Positions 10,400 to 20,885 of a DNA stretch of 64,000 nt are shown in pieces. Source of the DNA: Scheffersomyces stipitis CBS 6054. Its lineage: Eukaryota > Ascomycota > Pichiomycetes > Serinales > Debaryomycetaceae. The notes under the pieces were generated by a model. It was not told where the DNA came from. It searched no databases and saw only the letters and a list, made by a program, of their open reading frames with translations. A program made the translations under genes and the position numbers. The stretch is taken from contig NC_009048.1 in NCBI RefSeq assembly GCF_000209165.1, positions 806,001 through 870,000 on the forward strand. The letters are read 5' to 3'. How positions within the stretch are numbered: the stretch's first letter is position 1; every line of letters begins with the position of its first letter.

Positions 10400-11650
10400 A
10401 GTTTCCTAACTGGGCAAAAACAGCTGGAACCAACCAAAGAGGAAACAGGAAAACTGCACATGAAGAGGTGACAGATGCCGAGAAACTGGTTTTGATTGTG
10501 AGGTCACACGAGCGAAGGCCGTTTTACGAAACAAGAGATGACTATTAAAGTGAAGAGAACGAAGAAGATTAAGCGAGAGGTGGTACTTTTTGTGGTGAGA
10601 TTTGTGTCTGATTACAGTGCGAGTTCTTGAATCTGAGATAGAGATACTATGCGGACAAAAGAAGTCGTAGAAACCGGAGAAATGACACCGAGACAGATAA
10701 GCCTTGTTTCTCGGAATGAAGCAGGGTCTGGGAGGAGAAGTGGCGAAGCTGTGGGTATAGAGAAGTGGAGAAACCGAGAGAGAAGCCATACTCAAGGCCG
10801 GAACGGTAGAGGGGGATTATGCGAGTTGGTTACGGGAGACTAGATAGGGCAGATGGAGTCGGGATGGCGAGAAAAGCGAAACGGATGAAAAATAGTGAGA
10901 AATTGACGAGACATTAGTGCGCGAGAATGTCATAGGTGGAGCGAAGAAATACCGAGAGAAAACCGAGAGAATACCGAGAATATCGCCAGAATATCGTCAG
11001 AATACCGAGAGAATACAGTGGAGTTACAGTGAGAATACCGAGCCAAGATAGTATATTTCAAAATACGATAAGATAAGAGGCTCATCACCAGAGTTCATGG
11101 TATTTCCTCCACGGAATTTTTACCTAAGTAGGTGATGGATTGTAGTTCAATAGGTTATTACTGAAGTCTATATTCTAATAGAGTAATAAAATCATAGCAG
11201 TGCCACTCTCTAGTCTCCCCAGTCTCCCCATTCTCACCTTTCTGCTGCTCCTTCTCTAATCTCGCTATCTCAGTCCCCGGTAACAAATCGTAGCTTCCGC
11301 ACTCTTCCCGCCGTAGCCACTAGAAAAAAAATTCTGCTCTAGAACTCCGACATCTTTACTTAACTTTTCCTTTTCCATCCAGCCTTATACCAAAAGGGCG
11401 TCTCCTCCACGAGGTTACACATCCACTGATCTCCAGACTCAGTCTGTATCGACTTTATCTCGATCTTCATTATTGTCACACTGGCGTTGTCTGTGGCCGA
11501 CGCTCACTGGATATAAATTATTCTCACTATAATTTCCACGCATTCTCACTAAATTCCTCCATAATTTTTCACAACTTTCAGTTTCTGGTTGACCATCCCA
11601 CTCTCCAGTTCCATACCGTTGCCCCAAATCTCCTGTACCTGCTGCCGTTT
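10400..11650. repeat. Degenerate inverted purine/pyrimidine arrays, locus 1
   Basis: The left arm is rich in GA-type words (GTGAGAA, CCGAGAG, GCGAGAA); the right arm holds their complements (TTCTCAC, CTCGCTATCTC). The turn-over point is near 11.1 kb. The same words in the same order of strands occur in a second locus at 34.1-35.75 kb. Boundaries are approximate because the units are imperfect. Confidence 0.5.
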
Positions 11651-11679
11651 TTCTCACCTATTGCCCTCGTCGTATCTAT

Positions 11680-13407
11680 ATGATCATACCTGCTTGCTGG
11701 TACCACTCCCGAAGAACTAACATCGCCATGCTTCTGTCGGTATACTCCTACTTGTTCAGGTCTGGGGCCACCCCCTCCACGTCCTCGAGAGAATACTCCA
11801 CTAACAACCCCGTGATCCCAACGGCAATGGCCAACACGTTCCATCCTCGTCTCCGGTCCATTTTCCTTCAACTCGACGCCATCGCCCCACGTTTCGTGTT
11901 GAACAGAGGTGACATCGACATTCTCACCAGCCCAGAATCCTTCTACAATACACTCAAGCAGAAAATTGCTGCTGCCCAGTCAAGAGTGTTTCTTTCTACA
12001 CTCTACATCGGAAAACACCAGACTGAGCTCATGGATGTCATCGACGAAGCGCTTACAGCTAACGAAGATCTCAAGGTATACATTCTCACCGATGCACTTC
12101 GTGGAACAAGAGAAGCACCTGAAGCTCCCTGTCTGGCTTCTTTGTTAGTTCCACTCGTAGAAAAACATGGTAAACACAGGATAGACATAAGAATGTACCA
12201 CACACCCCATTTGGCTGGGTTCACCAAACATTTGGCACCCAAACGAATCAACGAAGGCTGGGGCTTACAACACATGAAGCTCTACGGCTTTGACAACGAG
12301 ATCATGTTATCCGGTGCAAATTTGTCGCAGGACTACTTCACTGATAGACAGGACCGTTACTATGTGTTCAAGAACAAGCTCTTGACCGACTATTACTTCC
12401 GAATCCACGAGGCAGTGTCGTTGTTGAGCTACCAAGTGTTGCCTTCTAGCAAACTTGTCCAGGGTTTCAGACTCGACTGGCCCACTTCAAACAAATCTTG
12501 CGAGCCACATATGAACCTCCATCGTTTCATTAGCGACTCGTCGTACTTGCTCGACCCAATCTTGAAACAGCATAATCTTACAGCCTTTGACGAATACAAA
12601 GACACAGACGACTTTGACACAATAGTGTACCCTGTGTCTCAATTCACCCCCCTTTTCCCTGACAAAAACGACAGATCTACAGAAAAACCTGCTATTCTCC
12701 GTCTCTTGTCTTTCTTAGACTCGCCCTCTATCAAATGGTGGTTCACCGCTGGCTATTTCAACATGTTGCCTCAGATCCAGGACAGATTGATCAACGGCAA
12801 AGCCGAAGGTACAGTCATAACAGCTTCGCCCAAGGCCAACTCGTTTTACAAATCTGCCGGAGTTTCGTACTACTTACCCGAAGCTTATCTTCTATTCGCA
12901 AAGAAGTTTTTGGAAGAGGTCTACAAGGTAGGAAAGTCGTCGATGATCAAAGTTTACGAATGGCAAAACGGTATAGTCAACACTGTAGGAGGGTGGTCAT
13001 ACCATGCCAAAGGGTTATGGATCACAGTGCCAGAGGAAACAGAACCCAGTATAACAGTCATTGGTTCGTCCAACTACACCAAGCGGGCCTACTCTCTTGA
13101 CTTGGAAAGCAACGCTATCGTCATCACTAAGGACCCCGAATTGAAGAGTCTCATGAAGCTGGAAATCGAAAACTTGATGAAGCATGTTTCGCCTTTAGAG
13201 CTCCATGACTTCAAGCCCAAGTCCAAAACAGTAGCCGAAGTCCCCATTGGCGAAAACGCTGGTGAAGTAGTAGATACCGTAGCCACAATTGAAGAAAACT
13301 CGGACGAAGCCAAGGTCAACAACAAGGTCATATACGAAATTGACGACGATAGAAAGATCAGCTATGGTGTCCATTTAGCTGTTAAGTTGTTGGGAGGTAA
13401 GTTGTAA
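11680..13407 (+). CDS. PGS1: Phosphatidylglycerophosphate synthase Pgs1
   Basis: Predicted 575 aa. It transfers glycerol-3-phosphate to CDP-diacylglycerol, the committed step of cardiolipin synthesis in mitochondria. It is of the phospholipase-D type with two HKD motifs: HMKLYGFD (H198, K200, D205), followed by SGANLS; and HAKG (H442, K444), followed by GSSNYTKR. The N-terminus is basic, with hydrophobic and Ser-rich stretches, and fits a mitochondrial targeting sequence. Met-50 is an alternative start, but the presequence supports the first ATG. Length is close to S. cerevisiae Pgs1 (521 aa). The gene lies directly downstream of inverted-repeat locus 1 and is convergent with the PQ-loop gene. 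Confidence 0.93.
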   Translation: MIIPACWYHSRRTNIAMLLSVYSYLFRSGATPSTSSREYSTNNPVIPTAMANTFHPRLRSIFLQLDAIAPRFVLNRGDIDILTSPESFYNTLKQKIAAAQSRVFLSTLYIGKHQTELMDVIDEALTANEDLKVYILTDALRGTREAPEAPCLASLLVPLVEKHGKHRIDIRMYHTPHLAGFTKHLAPKRINEGWGLQHMKLYGFDNEIMLSGANLSQDYFTDRQDRYYVFKNKLLTDYYFRIHEAVSLLSYQVLPSSKLVQGFRLDWPTSNKSCEPHMNLHRFISDSSYLLDPILKQHNLTAFDEYKDTDDFDTIVYPVSQFTPLFPDKNDRSTEKPAILRLLSFLDSPSIKWWFTAGYFNMLPQIQDRLINGKAEGTVITASPKANSFYKSAGVSYYLPEAYLLFAKKFLEEVYKVGKSSMIKVYEWQNGIVNTVGGWSYHAKGLWITVPEETEPSITVIGSSNYTKRAYSLDLESNAIVITKDPELKSLMKLEIENLMKHVSPLELHDFKPKSKTVAEVPIGENAGEVVDTVATIEENSDEAKVNNKVIYEIDDDRKISYGVHLAVKLLGGKL

Positions 13408-13595
13408 TTGATATCCATTTCATTAAATTAGCATACATATAGAATATAAAAGTGACTTTATTGGAGCGTAGATGGTACGTAAATTTGAAGATTTTCTATT
13501 CTTCACAAGATATTTTGATGCATAGATCTCAGAATTGATAGTACAGTGATATTAAAGATACTACACTCTGGTCATTACTCATGATCGTCATATTA

Positions 13596-14441
13596 CTATA
13601 CTGATTCGTCAGCCGTGGATACCTCATCTATATCGTCATCACTTTCCTGTTGAACGTATGCATCTCTATGCTCTTGATGTTCGAGGTAGTAAAAGAGTTC
13701 CAATCGGGGTCGGTTACCCTTATACCAGATCCTTTCTTGGGCTGTATAGAGGGCCAAACAGAAGGCGGAGACTATTATATACAACCAGGTGTTGAAGTTT
13801 AGAGGGACTTCTGCCCAATGGTAGTACCATCTCGCTGATACTTTGCCTGCAACGAGAAGACCCCATCCTGTCACTTGCATTACTAGCCAGTATGGGTGCA
13901 AGCCTACGACACATGAGCCGAACCAGTTCATCACGAGTTGCGGCATGTATTTGACTATTGCAGTGGTTCTGCTGATCAACCACATGTAGTCGATTACGTC
14001 TAGCAACACTACGGTGGATTCATGGTAGGAATATGCCTTGATCACGTAGATAAGCCCCACGATCAATGCTCCCAAGAAGAACATGTTCAACCCACTTATA
14101 CATTGGTTTACGTTTCGGGTACGATGGTAAATGCAAAAAGTTTGGAAAAGCAAGGCTGTGCTTACTAGAAATGAAATCATCTCTAACGATACTAGCACCG
14201 AGTCAACAGGAACATCGGGATATATAGGAAACCTGCGTCCGTACTGTCGTTTAACGTGCTTGTTATTATTGTAGTTGATAGACGACATCACGGCCATCAA
14301 GTCAGACGTCCAGGTCAATGCGAGATAGTCGTAAGACAATCCATAGATAGATTTTTTGATTTTGTTGTGTTTTATCTGGTTCAAAACCGATGCGATTTCT
14401 ATAACAAGAGACCCAGCGACACATGTCACGGAGGTATTCAT
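13596..14441 (-). CDS. PQ-loop repeat membrane protein
   Basis: Predicted 281 aa with about seven membrane segments and two PQ-loop-like regions. The first runs through SIYGLSYDY (about residues 31-39); the second contains MPQLVMNWFGSCVVGLHPYW. This is the layout of the cystinosin/Ers1/Ypq transporters, which carry amino acids across vacuolar or lysosomal membranes. The first repeat has lost the Pro-Gln pair, while the second keeps it. The tail is acidic and cytosolic in type (QESDDDIDEVSTADESV). I cannot name the ortholog; substrate and membrane are unknown. Confidence 0.7.
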   Translation of the reverse strand: MNTSVTCVAGSLVIEIASVLNQIKHNKIKKSIYGLSYDYLALTWTSDLMAVMSSINYNNNKHVKRQYGRRFPIYPDVPVDSVLVSLEMISFLVSTALLFQTFCIYHRTRNVNQCISGLNMFFLGALIVGLIYVIKAYSYHESTVVLLDVIDYMWLISRTTAIVKYMPQLVMNWFGSCVVGLHPYWLVMQVTGWGLLVAGKVSARWYYHWAEVPLNFNTWLYIIVSAFCLALYTAQERIWYKGNRPRLELFYYLEHQEHRDAYVQQESDDDIDEVSTADESV

Positions 14442-15270
14442 CGTATTGGCTCAATGGAGCAACCTCGAAGTTTGTGATTTGGAATGTGAGAATGTGGTTA
14501 AAATGGTCTATAACAAATTCTCTAAATGGACAGAACTTCTTATTATGTTGGCTTGCTGTCCTTCAAGAGCGTTTTAAAGAAAGGTAAGAAATAGCGATAT
14601 CTTAGAATTGAAATTGTGTAACTGCTCTATATTAACTAATATGGAGGCTTCTTGGGATTGTTTCAGAATGTATTGAACTTTTTGTTACCTGTGAACTCAA
14701 ATGTTTGTACTGTACGTTCTCACGAATTGTAATATTGTACTTTGTGCTTCGTATTTTGATACTGAATCTTTTTACGTTTCACTTTGTAAGAGAGAATTTT
14801 CCAATTTTGTAATTCTTTATAGTTTGAGGATCTGTGCTCTTGATTCAATCTTGAAAACGATTCAAATGTTCTATCAAAACTTTTCAAAATTCAGTTTCAC
14901 GTCTCTGCGGTAAGGATCTTACCGATCATGAATCCACATCCAATTCGTCCCCGATTCTGACTCTAAAATGTGTTAGTTGCAAAAGAGAGATGCTCATATG
15001 GGGATACCGATAAGAACGTCGTGCGACCGAGATTTTCTAATCCGTACAGTAATAGTACAGGAGTGTTGTCATCTGACTTCGCGGCAGGTGACCAAATCTC
15101 GCGCACCTCAATTGTAATTTTCAGTTCTCATAGTTAAGAAGAATATAATGAACTACAGCTTTTCAACATTAATTTCCATATTTACTTCAGTTTCTCTTCC
15201 TTTTTTCTCATTTTGGTATTTCCTTCTTGTACACCACTTCATTATTCATCAGAAACGATATTTGCACAAC
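14442..15270. other. Divergent intergenic region
   Basis: AT-rich region shared by the PQ-loop gene (minus) and SGF29 (plus). No gene recognised. An in-frame ATG at 15148 upstream of SGF29 would add a 41-residue hydrophobic stretch that does not fit the family. Confidence 0.4.
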
Positions 15271-16125
15271 ATGCTGGCGCTGGAGATCGAGGGTCATTGG
15301 GACATCGTCATAACTTCCTTACAGGATATCTGCAATTCCAACGAATCTCTCACGTTTGACAATATCTACGGCCAACACGATCTTTCGGAGTTGACCGAGG
15401 CTGAACTCACCAAACTCAAAGAGGAGATTGTAGACCATAAACTGAATATTGGAACTGCCAAACGACTCATCGACACATCACAACAGAATCTCAAGACTCT
15501 CATAGAGCAGTTGCAAAAACTGGCTGAAAAGGAGTCCTCTTCCGCAGCAGCGGCTGCCGCAGCCGCATCAGGCTCTTCTGGCGGCTCATTCAAACGGTCA
15601 GTAGCTGGAAAGGGTGGCAAGAAAGATTCTGGAGGTTCTGGTGGAAGCTACCAGTCCAAAGATAACAAAAAGAATCCCAACAAGAAAGTGGGCAGACTGT
15701 TCTGGACTTCAAAATACAATCCTTCTGAGCCCATACTCATCGGGCTGGAAGTGGCGTATAAATTGAAAAATCGTCACTTCGAAGAATGGATCCAATGTGA
15801 GGTTATGAAGGTAATTGGCGATGGTTCTAAATTTGAGATAAGAGATCCAGAACCGGACGAAAACAACAATCCGGGTCAGACGTTCAAAGCTAACTATAAA
15901 GAGATCTTGTTGATACCGCCATTAGTTGAAGTAGGAGATTTGGTCAACTATCCGTATGGAACCAAAGTGCTAGCCCGGTATCCAGAAACTACTACCTTCT
16001 ATCCTGCCATAGTAGTAGGCAATCGTAAAGATGGAAACGTGAGGTTGAAGTTTGACGGAGAAGAGGAGGTCAATAAGGAAACCGAGGTGGAGAGGCGGTT
16101 GGTGCTCCCGTTCCCGGAAAAGTAG
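15271..16125 (+). CDS. SGF29: SAGA subunit Sgf29 (tandem Tudor histone reader)
   Basis: Predicted 284 aa from the ATG at 15271. An N-terminal helical part (about residues 1-95) is followed by a polyalanine and Gly/Ser-rich linker. A C-terminal tandem Tudor (SGF29_C) module follows, with the conserved stretch VLARYPETTTFYPAIV in the second Tudor. In yeast this protein reads H3K4me2/3 and helps recruit the SAGA acetyltransferase. The ATG at 15148 is rejected because it adds a hydrophobic stretch absent from the family; S. cerevisiae Sgf29 is 259 aa. The codons after the chosen start include two CTGs (read Leu by the standard code, probably Ser here). The Ala run and Gly-rich linker are low complexity. 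Confidence 0.9.
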   Translation: MLALEIEGHWDIVITSLQDICNSNESLTFDNIYGQHDLSELTEAELTKLKEEIVDHKLNIGTAKRLIDTSQQNLKTLIEQLQKLAEKESSSAAAAAAAASGSSGGSFKRSVAGKGGKKDSGGSGGSYQSKDNKKNPNKKVGRLFWTSKYNPSEPILIGLEVAYKLKNRHFEEWIQCEVMKVIGDGSKFEIRDPEPDENNNPGQTFKANYKEILLIPPLVEVGDLVNYPYGTKVLARYPETTTFYPAIVVGNRKDGNVRLKFDGEEEVNKETEVERRLVLPFPEK

Positions 16126-16855
16126 AAAGAGTTGACCATGTAAAATTGTCGTCAGAGTCTACAGGATAACCAGATAGTATGGCATTGATTACATATTAGG
16201 CTTAAAAGGACAGAATTAACAATTGATTTACACAATTCAAGCACAACATTGCTTGCATTTATAGCATGTTTGGAGTGAGAGTCGTATGTGCTCTAGCAGA
16301 TCGGTTTTTGCGTTATTAGACATAACTATAACTTACTATAGCCAGTATCTGGTATGCTCAAAGTGCTCACACTATGCTTAGTAGGTCATTTAGTTTTATC
16401 ATAATTAGTGTGTAATTCTATAGAATGATACAATTATCTAACTTTTGTATTACAAGAGTTCTCTATATCCGCTTCTACCTAAGCTGAATCTATCCTTTGT
16501 GCCTCAGTAGATCCACACTGAATCTAAATATTGTAGGATCTGCAGAGTTCAGATACTTCTCAAATCCGCACGGTAGTGTGATCACCAGTTGGATTTTTCA
16601 GCCATTCATTTCTTCACCTCTCGACCAACAACTCCGCTTGCTCTCCTTCTCCAAAGCTAAAGAAGTCCAGAGACGTTTGCATCTTGTGGAAGAGGATTAG
16701 CAGCTCAGCTCGGTTGATAGAGATAATTTTTATTCTCATTTGATTTCTCTTTATTCTAACTCGAATATATTCTGCAGTACGTTCAAACTCTGGAGATACT
16801 ATTCTTTACATTTTTCATTACTATTTGATTTTCTCTATTCTTTTCAACCCTTAAA
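16126..16855. other. Intergenic region upstream of the GBP2/HRB1-like gene
   Basis: AT-rich, no gene seen. Pyrimidine-rich stretches just before the ATG at 16856 fit a yeast promoter and leader. Confidence 0.4.
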
Positions 16856-18842
16856 ATGGACGGTATGGACATTGATGACTATTCAAGAGTATGTTAGGTT
16901 TATGCTATTGGCAACAAAAATGCAAGAAACAACCAAAAGATACAATCTGATGGGTATGGTGAAGGTTTCTGGTCTGGCTGGAATCGACTGGAGATCAATA
17001 ATGTGAGATTGAAGTTTCCATGGTTAAGTTTCATGAATACCCGAGGATCCTGAGATGCGATTCATAAAATCGGTGATTTGAATCATATTATGATTCATTG
17101 GTATTGATACATTGGTGTTATGATATGTGAGTTTGGTCCTTCATATTTGATTTCCAGATTCTGTTCTCAGTTTCACGTTCAGTTTCATGATCTTCAATTC
17201 GATTTGTTTATTTTCGTCCATATCTATATGGCTGTTTCCAGTTATTTGTTGCCTTTAATGACTTCGGAATTTATTCTAATCTTAGCAGGATCGCTCGCGT
17301 TCTCCCGTGAGAGAAAGAGAAAGATCTCGTTCGCCGGCAGGTGACAAGAGAGATTCATACTCGAGAAGGGACTACGGCTATTCTCGTGGAGACAGAAAGG
17401 AACGTGACTATCGTGGTCGTGACCAAGGAAGAAGAGGCGACAGAAGAGGTCGTGGAGGAAGAGACAGAGGCGACGGTGGTAGAGGCGACAGAGATAGAGG
17501 AGACAGAGACAGGGATTTCAACTCCAGAAGTAGGGATTATGATTCAGGAGCTTCCACTCACTCAGGAGTCTCCAATGAAGAATTCTACAGAACAAAAACA
17601 GAAAGGAACTACGACAATTCGATTTTCATTGGAAACATTCCGTTTGACTGTTCTGCCAGAGACGTCGAGGACATTTTCCAGAACAAGTTCGATATAATAA
17701 AGGCAGATATTGTCACTAATAGGGGTCAGTCTCGAGGAATGGCGACTGTAGAATTCTCCAACAAAAATGCTGTTCGTGAAGCTATTAGTTTATTTGACCG
17801 TAGTGAATTCAACGGAAGACAGATATTTGTCAGACAAGATTATCCTCCTCCAGACAAGAAGAAAGACTTTTCAAGAAGAGAAGATTCGAGAAGAGACGAT
17901 TCCAGAAGAGATGACTCTAGAAATGATTCTAGAAGAGATGACTATGGTGATAGAAGAGGTGGTAGAGAAAGAAGAAGTAGAGAAGACTTTGGCAGCGAAA
18001 GAAAAAAGAGAGAAAGAGAAGCTCCCAGACCGGGCACCGAAATATTTGTAGGAAACTTGCCTTTTTCTGTAAACTGGCAAGCTTTGAAGGACTTGATGAG
18101 AGATGCTGGTAGTGTTGTCAGAGCTGACGTCAGGGTGGACAGCTGGGGCAAGTCGCGAGGCTTTGGTACTGTGGTGTTTGAAACTCCTGAGGATGCTCAA
18201 AAGGCTGTAGAGATGTTTCTGGGTTATGAAATACAAGGTAGAAGGATCGATGCTCGTCCTGGCCGTGGTGAAGGTAACCAGCGTGAACGAGAACAAAGAG
18301 ACAGGGATGGTTATGACAGATCTACTCGTGACCAAGACTCGTATTCTCGTGATTCTGCTGTTTCCAGAAACAGCGAATTTACTGAAGGTGTTACAGGAGA
18401 TGGTGAAAAGTCTGATACCATTTTTGTTGCCAACTTGCCATTTGCCACTAGCAACGACGACTTGTACGAGCTCTTTGAAACTGTAGGTAGAACCACTAGA
18501 GCTGAGATCCAGTACAACGAAAAGGGTAAGCCTAGTGGAAACGCTGTAGTTCAATTCGAATTGCTTGAGCTTTCGGAGAATGCTATTCAGAACTTGGACA
18601 ACTACACTTATGGAGGAAGAAACATCAAGATCACCTACGCCAATAAGGGAGCCAGCTCTCAGGGCGCCTCTGAAACTGCACCTGCTTCTGATGAAGTTGA
18701 AGTTGACGTTGAAGCTTCTCGTGATGTTGATGTTGCTGATGCTGATGTTGCTGTTGCTGATGCTGATGCTGACGTTGATGTTCAAGCTGATATCGAACCT
18801 GACGTTGAGGCTGATGTTGATGTTGATGTTGAAGCTCAGTAA
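16856..18842 (+). CDS. HRB1: Spliced three-RRM SR-like mRNA-binding protein (Gbp2/Hrb1 type)
   Basis: Exon 1 is 16856-16888 (MDGMDIDDYSR) and exon 2 is 17289-18842, joined in frame for 528 aa. The N-terminus is rich in Arg, Ser, Asp and Gly (RS/RGG-like). Three RRMs follow, beginning near residues 122, 262 and 388, with RNP2 motifs IFIGNIPF, IFVGNLPF and IFVANLPF. The tail is a repeat of Asp, Val and Ala. S. cerevisiae Gbp2/Hrb1 have this architecture and couple transcription to mRNA export and quality control; HRB1 also has a 5' intron as I recall. An ATG-initiated single-exon reading is not available: exon 2 is open upstream only through a GTG, while exon 1 gives an acidic start and a consensus donor. 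Orthology to GBP2 versus HRB1 is not resolved. Confidence 0.85.
16889..17288 (+). other. Spliceosomal intron of the GBP2/HRB1-like gene
   Basis: The donor is GTATGT at 16889-16894. The acceptor is the tandem TAGCAG at 17283-17288, so the intron is 397 or 400 bases. The best branch site is TTCTAAT, with its adenine at 17279. If retained, the frame meets TAG at 16895-16897, three codons into the intron. Confidence 0.85.
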
Positions 18843-19355
18843 GGAGCATAACTACAGGTCCTGATCTTAAGAGATTAGATTGAGGTTGTACATCTTGAGG
18901 CTATTGGGATCGTCCAACTTCATACTCATCCAGATCTTCAAAACAATTGTCATTAAATATGTAAAACTACTACAGGACTGCCAGAGTCGTCCTGCTACGA
19001 ATGCTTGGTAGCATGTTCAATACAAAATCATTCACTATACAAAATTTATAAAAACTATATTAAAACCACAATGCAAATTACAATAAATAACAATTACAAG
19101 TTCAGATTATACGATTATTGCTGCTTATACTAGATATCTACTTCAGCGTTTTGTAGTCATTGTCATCTGGTGCTGTTAAATCCAGAGCCAGTAGTAATTT
19201 TTTGAATTAATAGCCCACGTGACTTCAGGCTGAGTTTGTCATTAAACCGATTTATTCATAAGCATCTACTACTTGCGAACTCATTATCAGTATTCTATAC
19301 ATTCTTCTAACGGTATAGCAATTCCTAGAGCAGTTCATCAAGAGGGTGTTACGTA
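18843..19355. other. Intergenic region
   Basis: No gene seen. A CACGTGACTT box lies at 19216-19225, about 140 bases before the next ATG. Confidence 0.4.
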
Positions 19356-19850
19356 ATGAGCTTCAATTCCAGATCAGATACTGACTACGATTCAAATACT
19401 GGTAGAGCCGATTCCGGAACCAATTACGAGCCCAATTCTGGTTGGGGTGCGGATGGCAAGACGCAGATAAAATCACACTATGTGGCTATATTATTAGTGA
19501 TAGCAGCAGGTTTACTCTTGTTCCATTTCAGACACAAGCTTGCAGAAGCGCATGACAGATGGAGAACACGTAGAAGAGCAGCGTCTGGATTCTATGAGAG
19601 ACTTGGAACTTTCCAGGATAATATAGCTGCTGGATTTCTGAGTGCCAACTTTGATCTTGAAGCCAATGTAGCTGGCGGAGACACTAGAAAAGGTCTTCTG
19701 GAGGAAGCATTGGCTGAAATTCAACGCATTATGGATTCTAAGAGAAAGACCTTTGATGAGGCCAGATTGGAGTATACTCAGAGCGAACTTGGACGTAACG
19801 GCGTAGATAAGGACGGAGTTCCCTTGGATCCCAAGCTAGTGACGTTCTAG
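19356..19850 (+). CDS. Small single-pass membrane protein, unknown function
   Basis: Predicted 164 aa. It has a hydrophilic Asn/Ser/Asp-rich N-terminus of about 40 residues, one membrane segment (about 42-58, HYVAILLVIAAGLLLFHF) and a charged, probably helical C-terminal half. It ends in GVPLDPKLVTF. No signal peptide precedes the segment, so a signal-anchor topology is likely. I do not recognise the family with confidence; it has the look of a conserved yeast endomembrane protein. The in-frame ATG, clean codon use and 500-base flanks on both sides support it as real. Confidence 0.7.
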   Translation: MSFNSRSDTDYDSNTGRADSGTNYEPNSGWGADGKTQIKSHYVAILLVIAAGLLLFHFRHKLAEAHDRWRTRRRAASGFYERLGTFQDNIAAGFLSANFDLEANVAGGDTRKGLLEEALAEIQRIMDSKRKTFDEARLEYTQSELGRNGVDKDGVPLDPKLVTF

Positions 19851-20885
19851 CGGGTTAAATAAATGGCACAGATAAGGTATTGGAGATATTAAAGAGATTC
19901 TTACTATAGTAGAAATTCGTAGGTCAGTAAAAATAGACTATTGGTTGTCAAAGCAATAGTAATTTTGTAGAAGTTCGTTGGATACCATGAGATACCCAAA
20001 AGTATGGACTCTGATTCAGTATGTTCAAAGTATACTATGAAGTTTATAGAACAGTATAAACTGATGAGGGTCCACGACAGTAATATTGTATCATATTGTA
20101 CAGTGCAAAATTCATTCGTAGATAACTATATCTTCCTATTCTAGTATGGGGCTTACCACAATCCTACCTGTCTAGCTATAGCCAGAGTAAACAACCCATT
20201 GTGTTTAAGATGTAGCCAGTCTGAAATAATCTATACCGAGAAGATCGCAACATAAAGTACCCAGTTGAAATAACATTAGCTCCAAAAAAAGAGTACAACT
20301 GAAATTTAGTACTTCACCAATTTTAGACTGCCAACATTTGCAAGCAACATCTATATCCGATTTAGACTTCTAGATGTGTTTTAGGTCCACTTAGATCCAG
20401 TTGCATGTACCTTCTAACTACATCTAATGTCAGTGACAGACCAGAAGGTCGTATGTTGACACCAACAATTCGAAACAGAGGCGTCGCGGGCACCTCGCTG
20501 CCTCGCATCATTGGTTGTCTGGTCATTGCCAATGTATGTATTTACCATTTTTCTCGATTCCCTATTCGGTTTCATAATTCCAGCAGTCCTCACCCCCATT
20601 AGTGCTGTTCCCAGAAGGACAGGTGTCACTCTCCTGAAACCGCAGGTTCCATCTGCGAGTATTGTTGACATGATTTCGATATATTCACGTGACTTGCTGC
20701 TGCAATGTTTACTATTTTCCCAATGAGGCAGGCTTCTGTTATGCCATATTTTGCTACCGATTTTGCACTCTATTGGAAGAGAATGTCAGTTAAAATGTCC
20801 TTTTCTTCCCTCAAAATCTTGGGAAGCTTTAAAGTCTGGCTCTGGAAGTAGTCTGCTCTCACCTTTTTACACCGTTTTCCACACC
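19851..20885. other. Intergenic region upstream of BUD3
   Basis: About 1 kb with no gene seen. A 24-base element (20673-20696) centred on TCACGTGACTT is nearly identical to one upstream of DCC1 (32333-32356). The BUD3 frame is open from 20751, but only from a TTG. Confidence 0.5.
20673..20696. promoter_or_regulatory. CACGTG-centred 24-base element upstream of BUD3
   Basis: Twenty-three of 24 bases match 32333-32356 upstream of DCC1; the core is ATATTCACGTGACTTG. It lies 190 bases before the BUD3 ATG. The CACGTG core is a bHLH (Cbf1/Pho4-type) site. Confidence 0.5.

Larger units (their letters stand above)
9938..11679. other. Long intergenic region with inverted low-complexity arrays
   Basis: About 1.7 kb with no credible gene. 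From about 10.4 to 11.05 kb the plus strand is purine-rich with degenerate repeats (AATAGTGAGAA at 10891-10901; several AATACCGAGAG-like units from 10945 to 11041). From about 11.2 to 11.65 kb it is pyrimidine-rich with the reverse-complement words (TTCTCACTA at 11521-11529, TTCTCACTAAA from 11543). A 12-base tandem repeat lies at 10202-10237. Short reading frames here lack an ATG or look like low-complexity noise. Confidence 0.6.

Noticed and set aside
15148..15270. 41-residue hydrophobic extension of SGF29
   Set aside because: Not found in the family; 15271 gives the expected length and start of the helical domain.
17871..18785. 304-codon minus-strand frame antisense to the GBP2/HRB1-like gene
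   Set aside because: Mirror of Arg/Asp/Val-rich coding sequence; low complexity and no start context.
20751..20885. 45-residue N-terminal extension of BUD3
   Set aside because: Begins with TTG; the ATG at 20886 is the first usable start.
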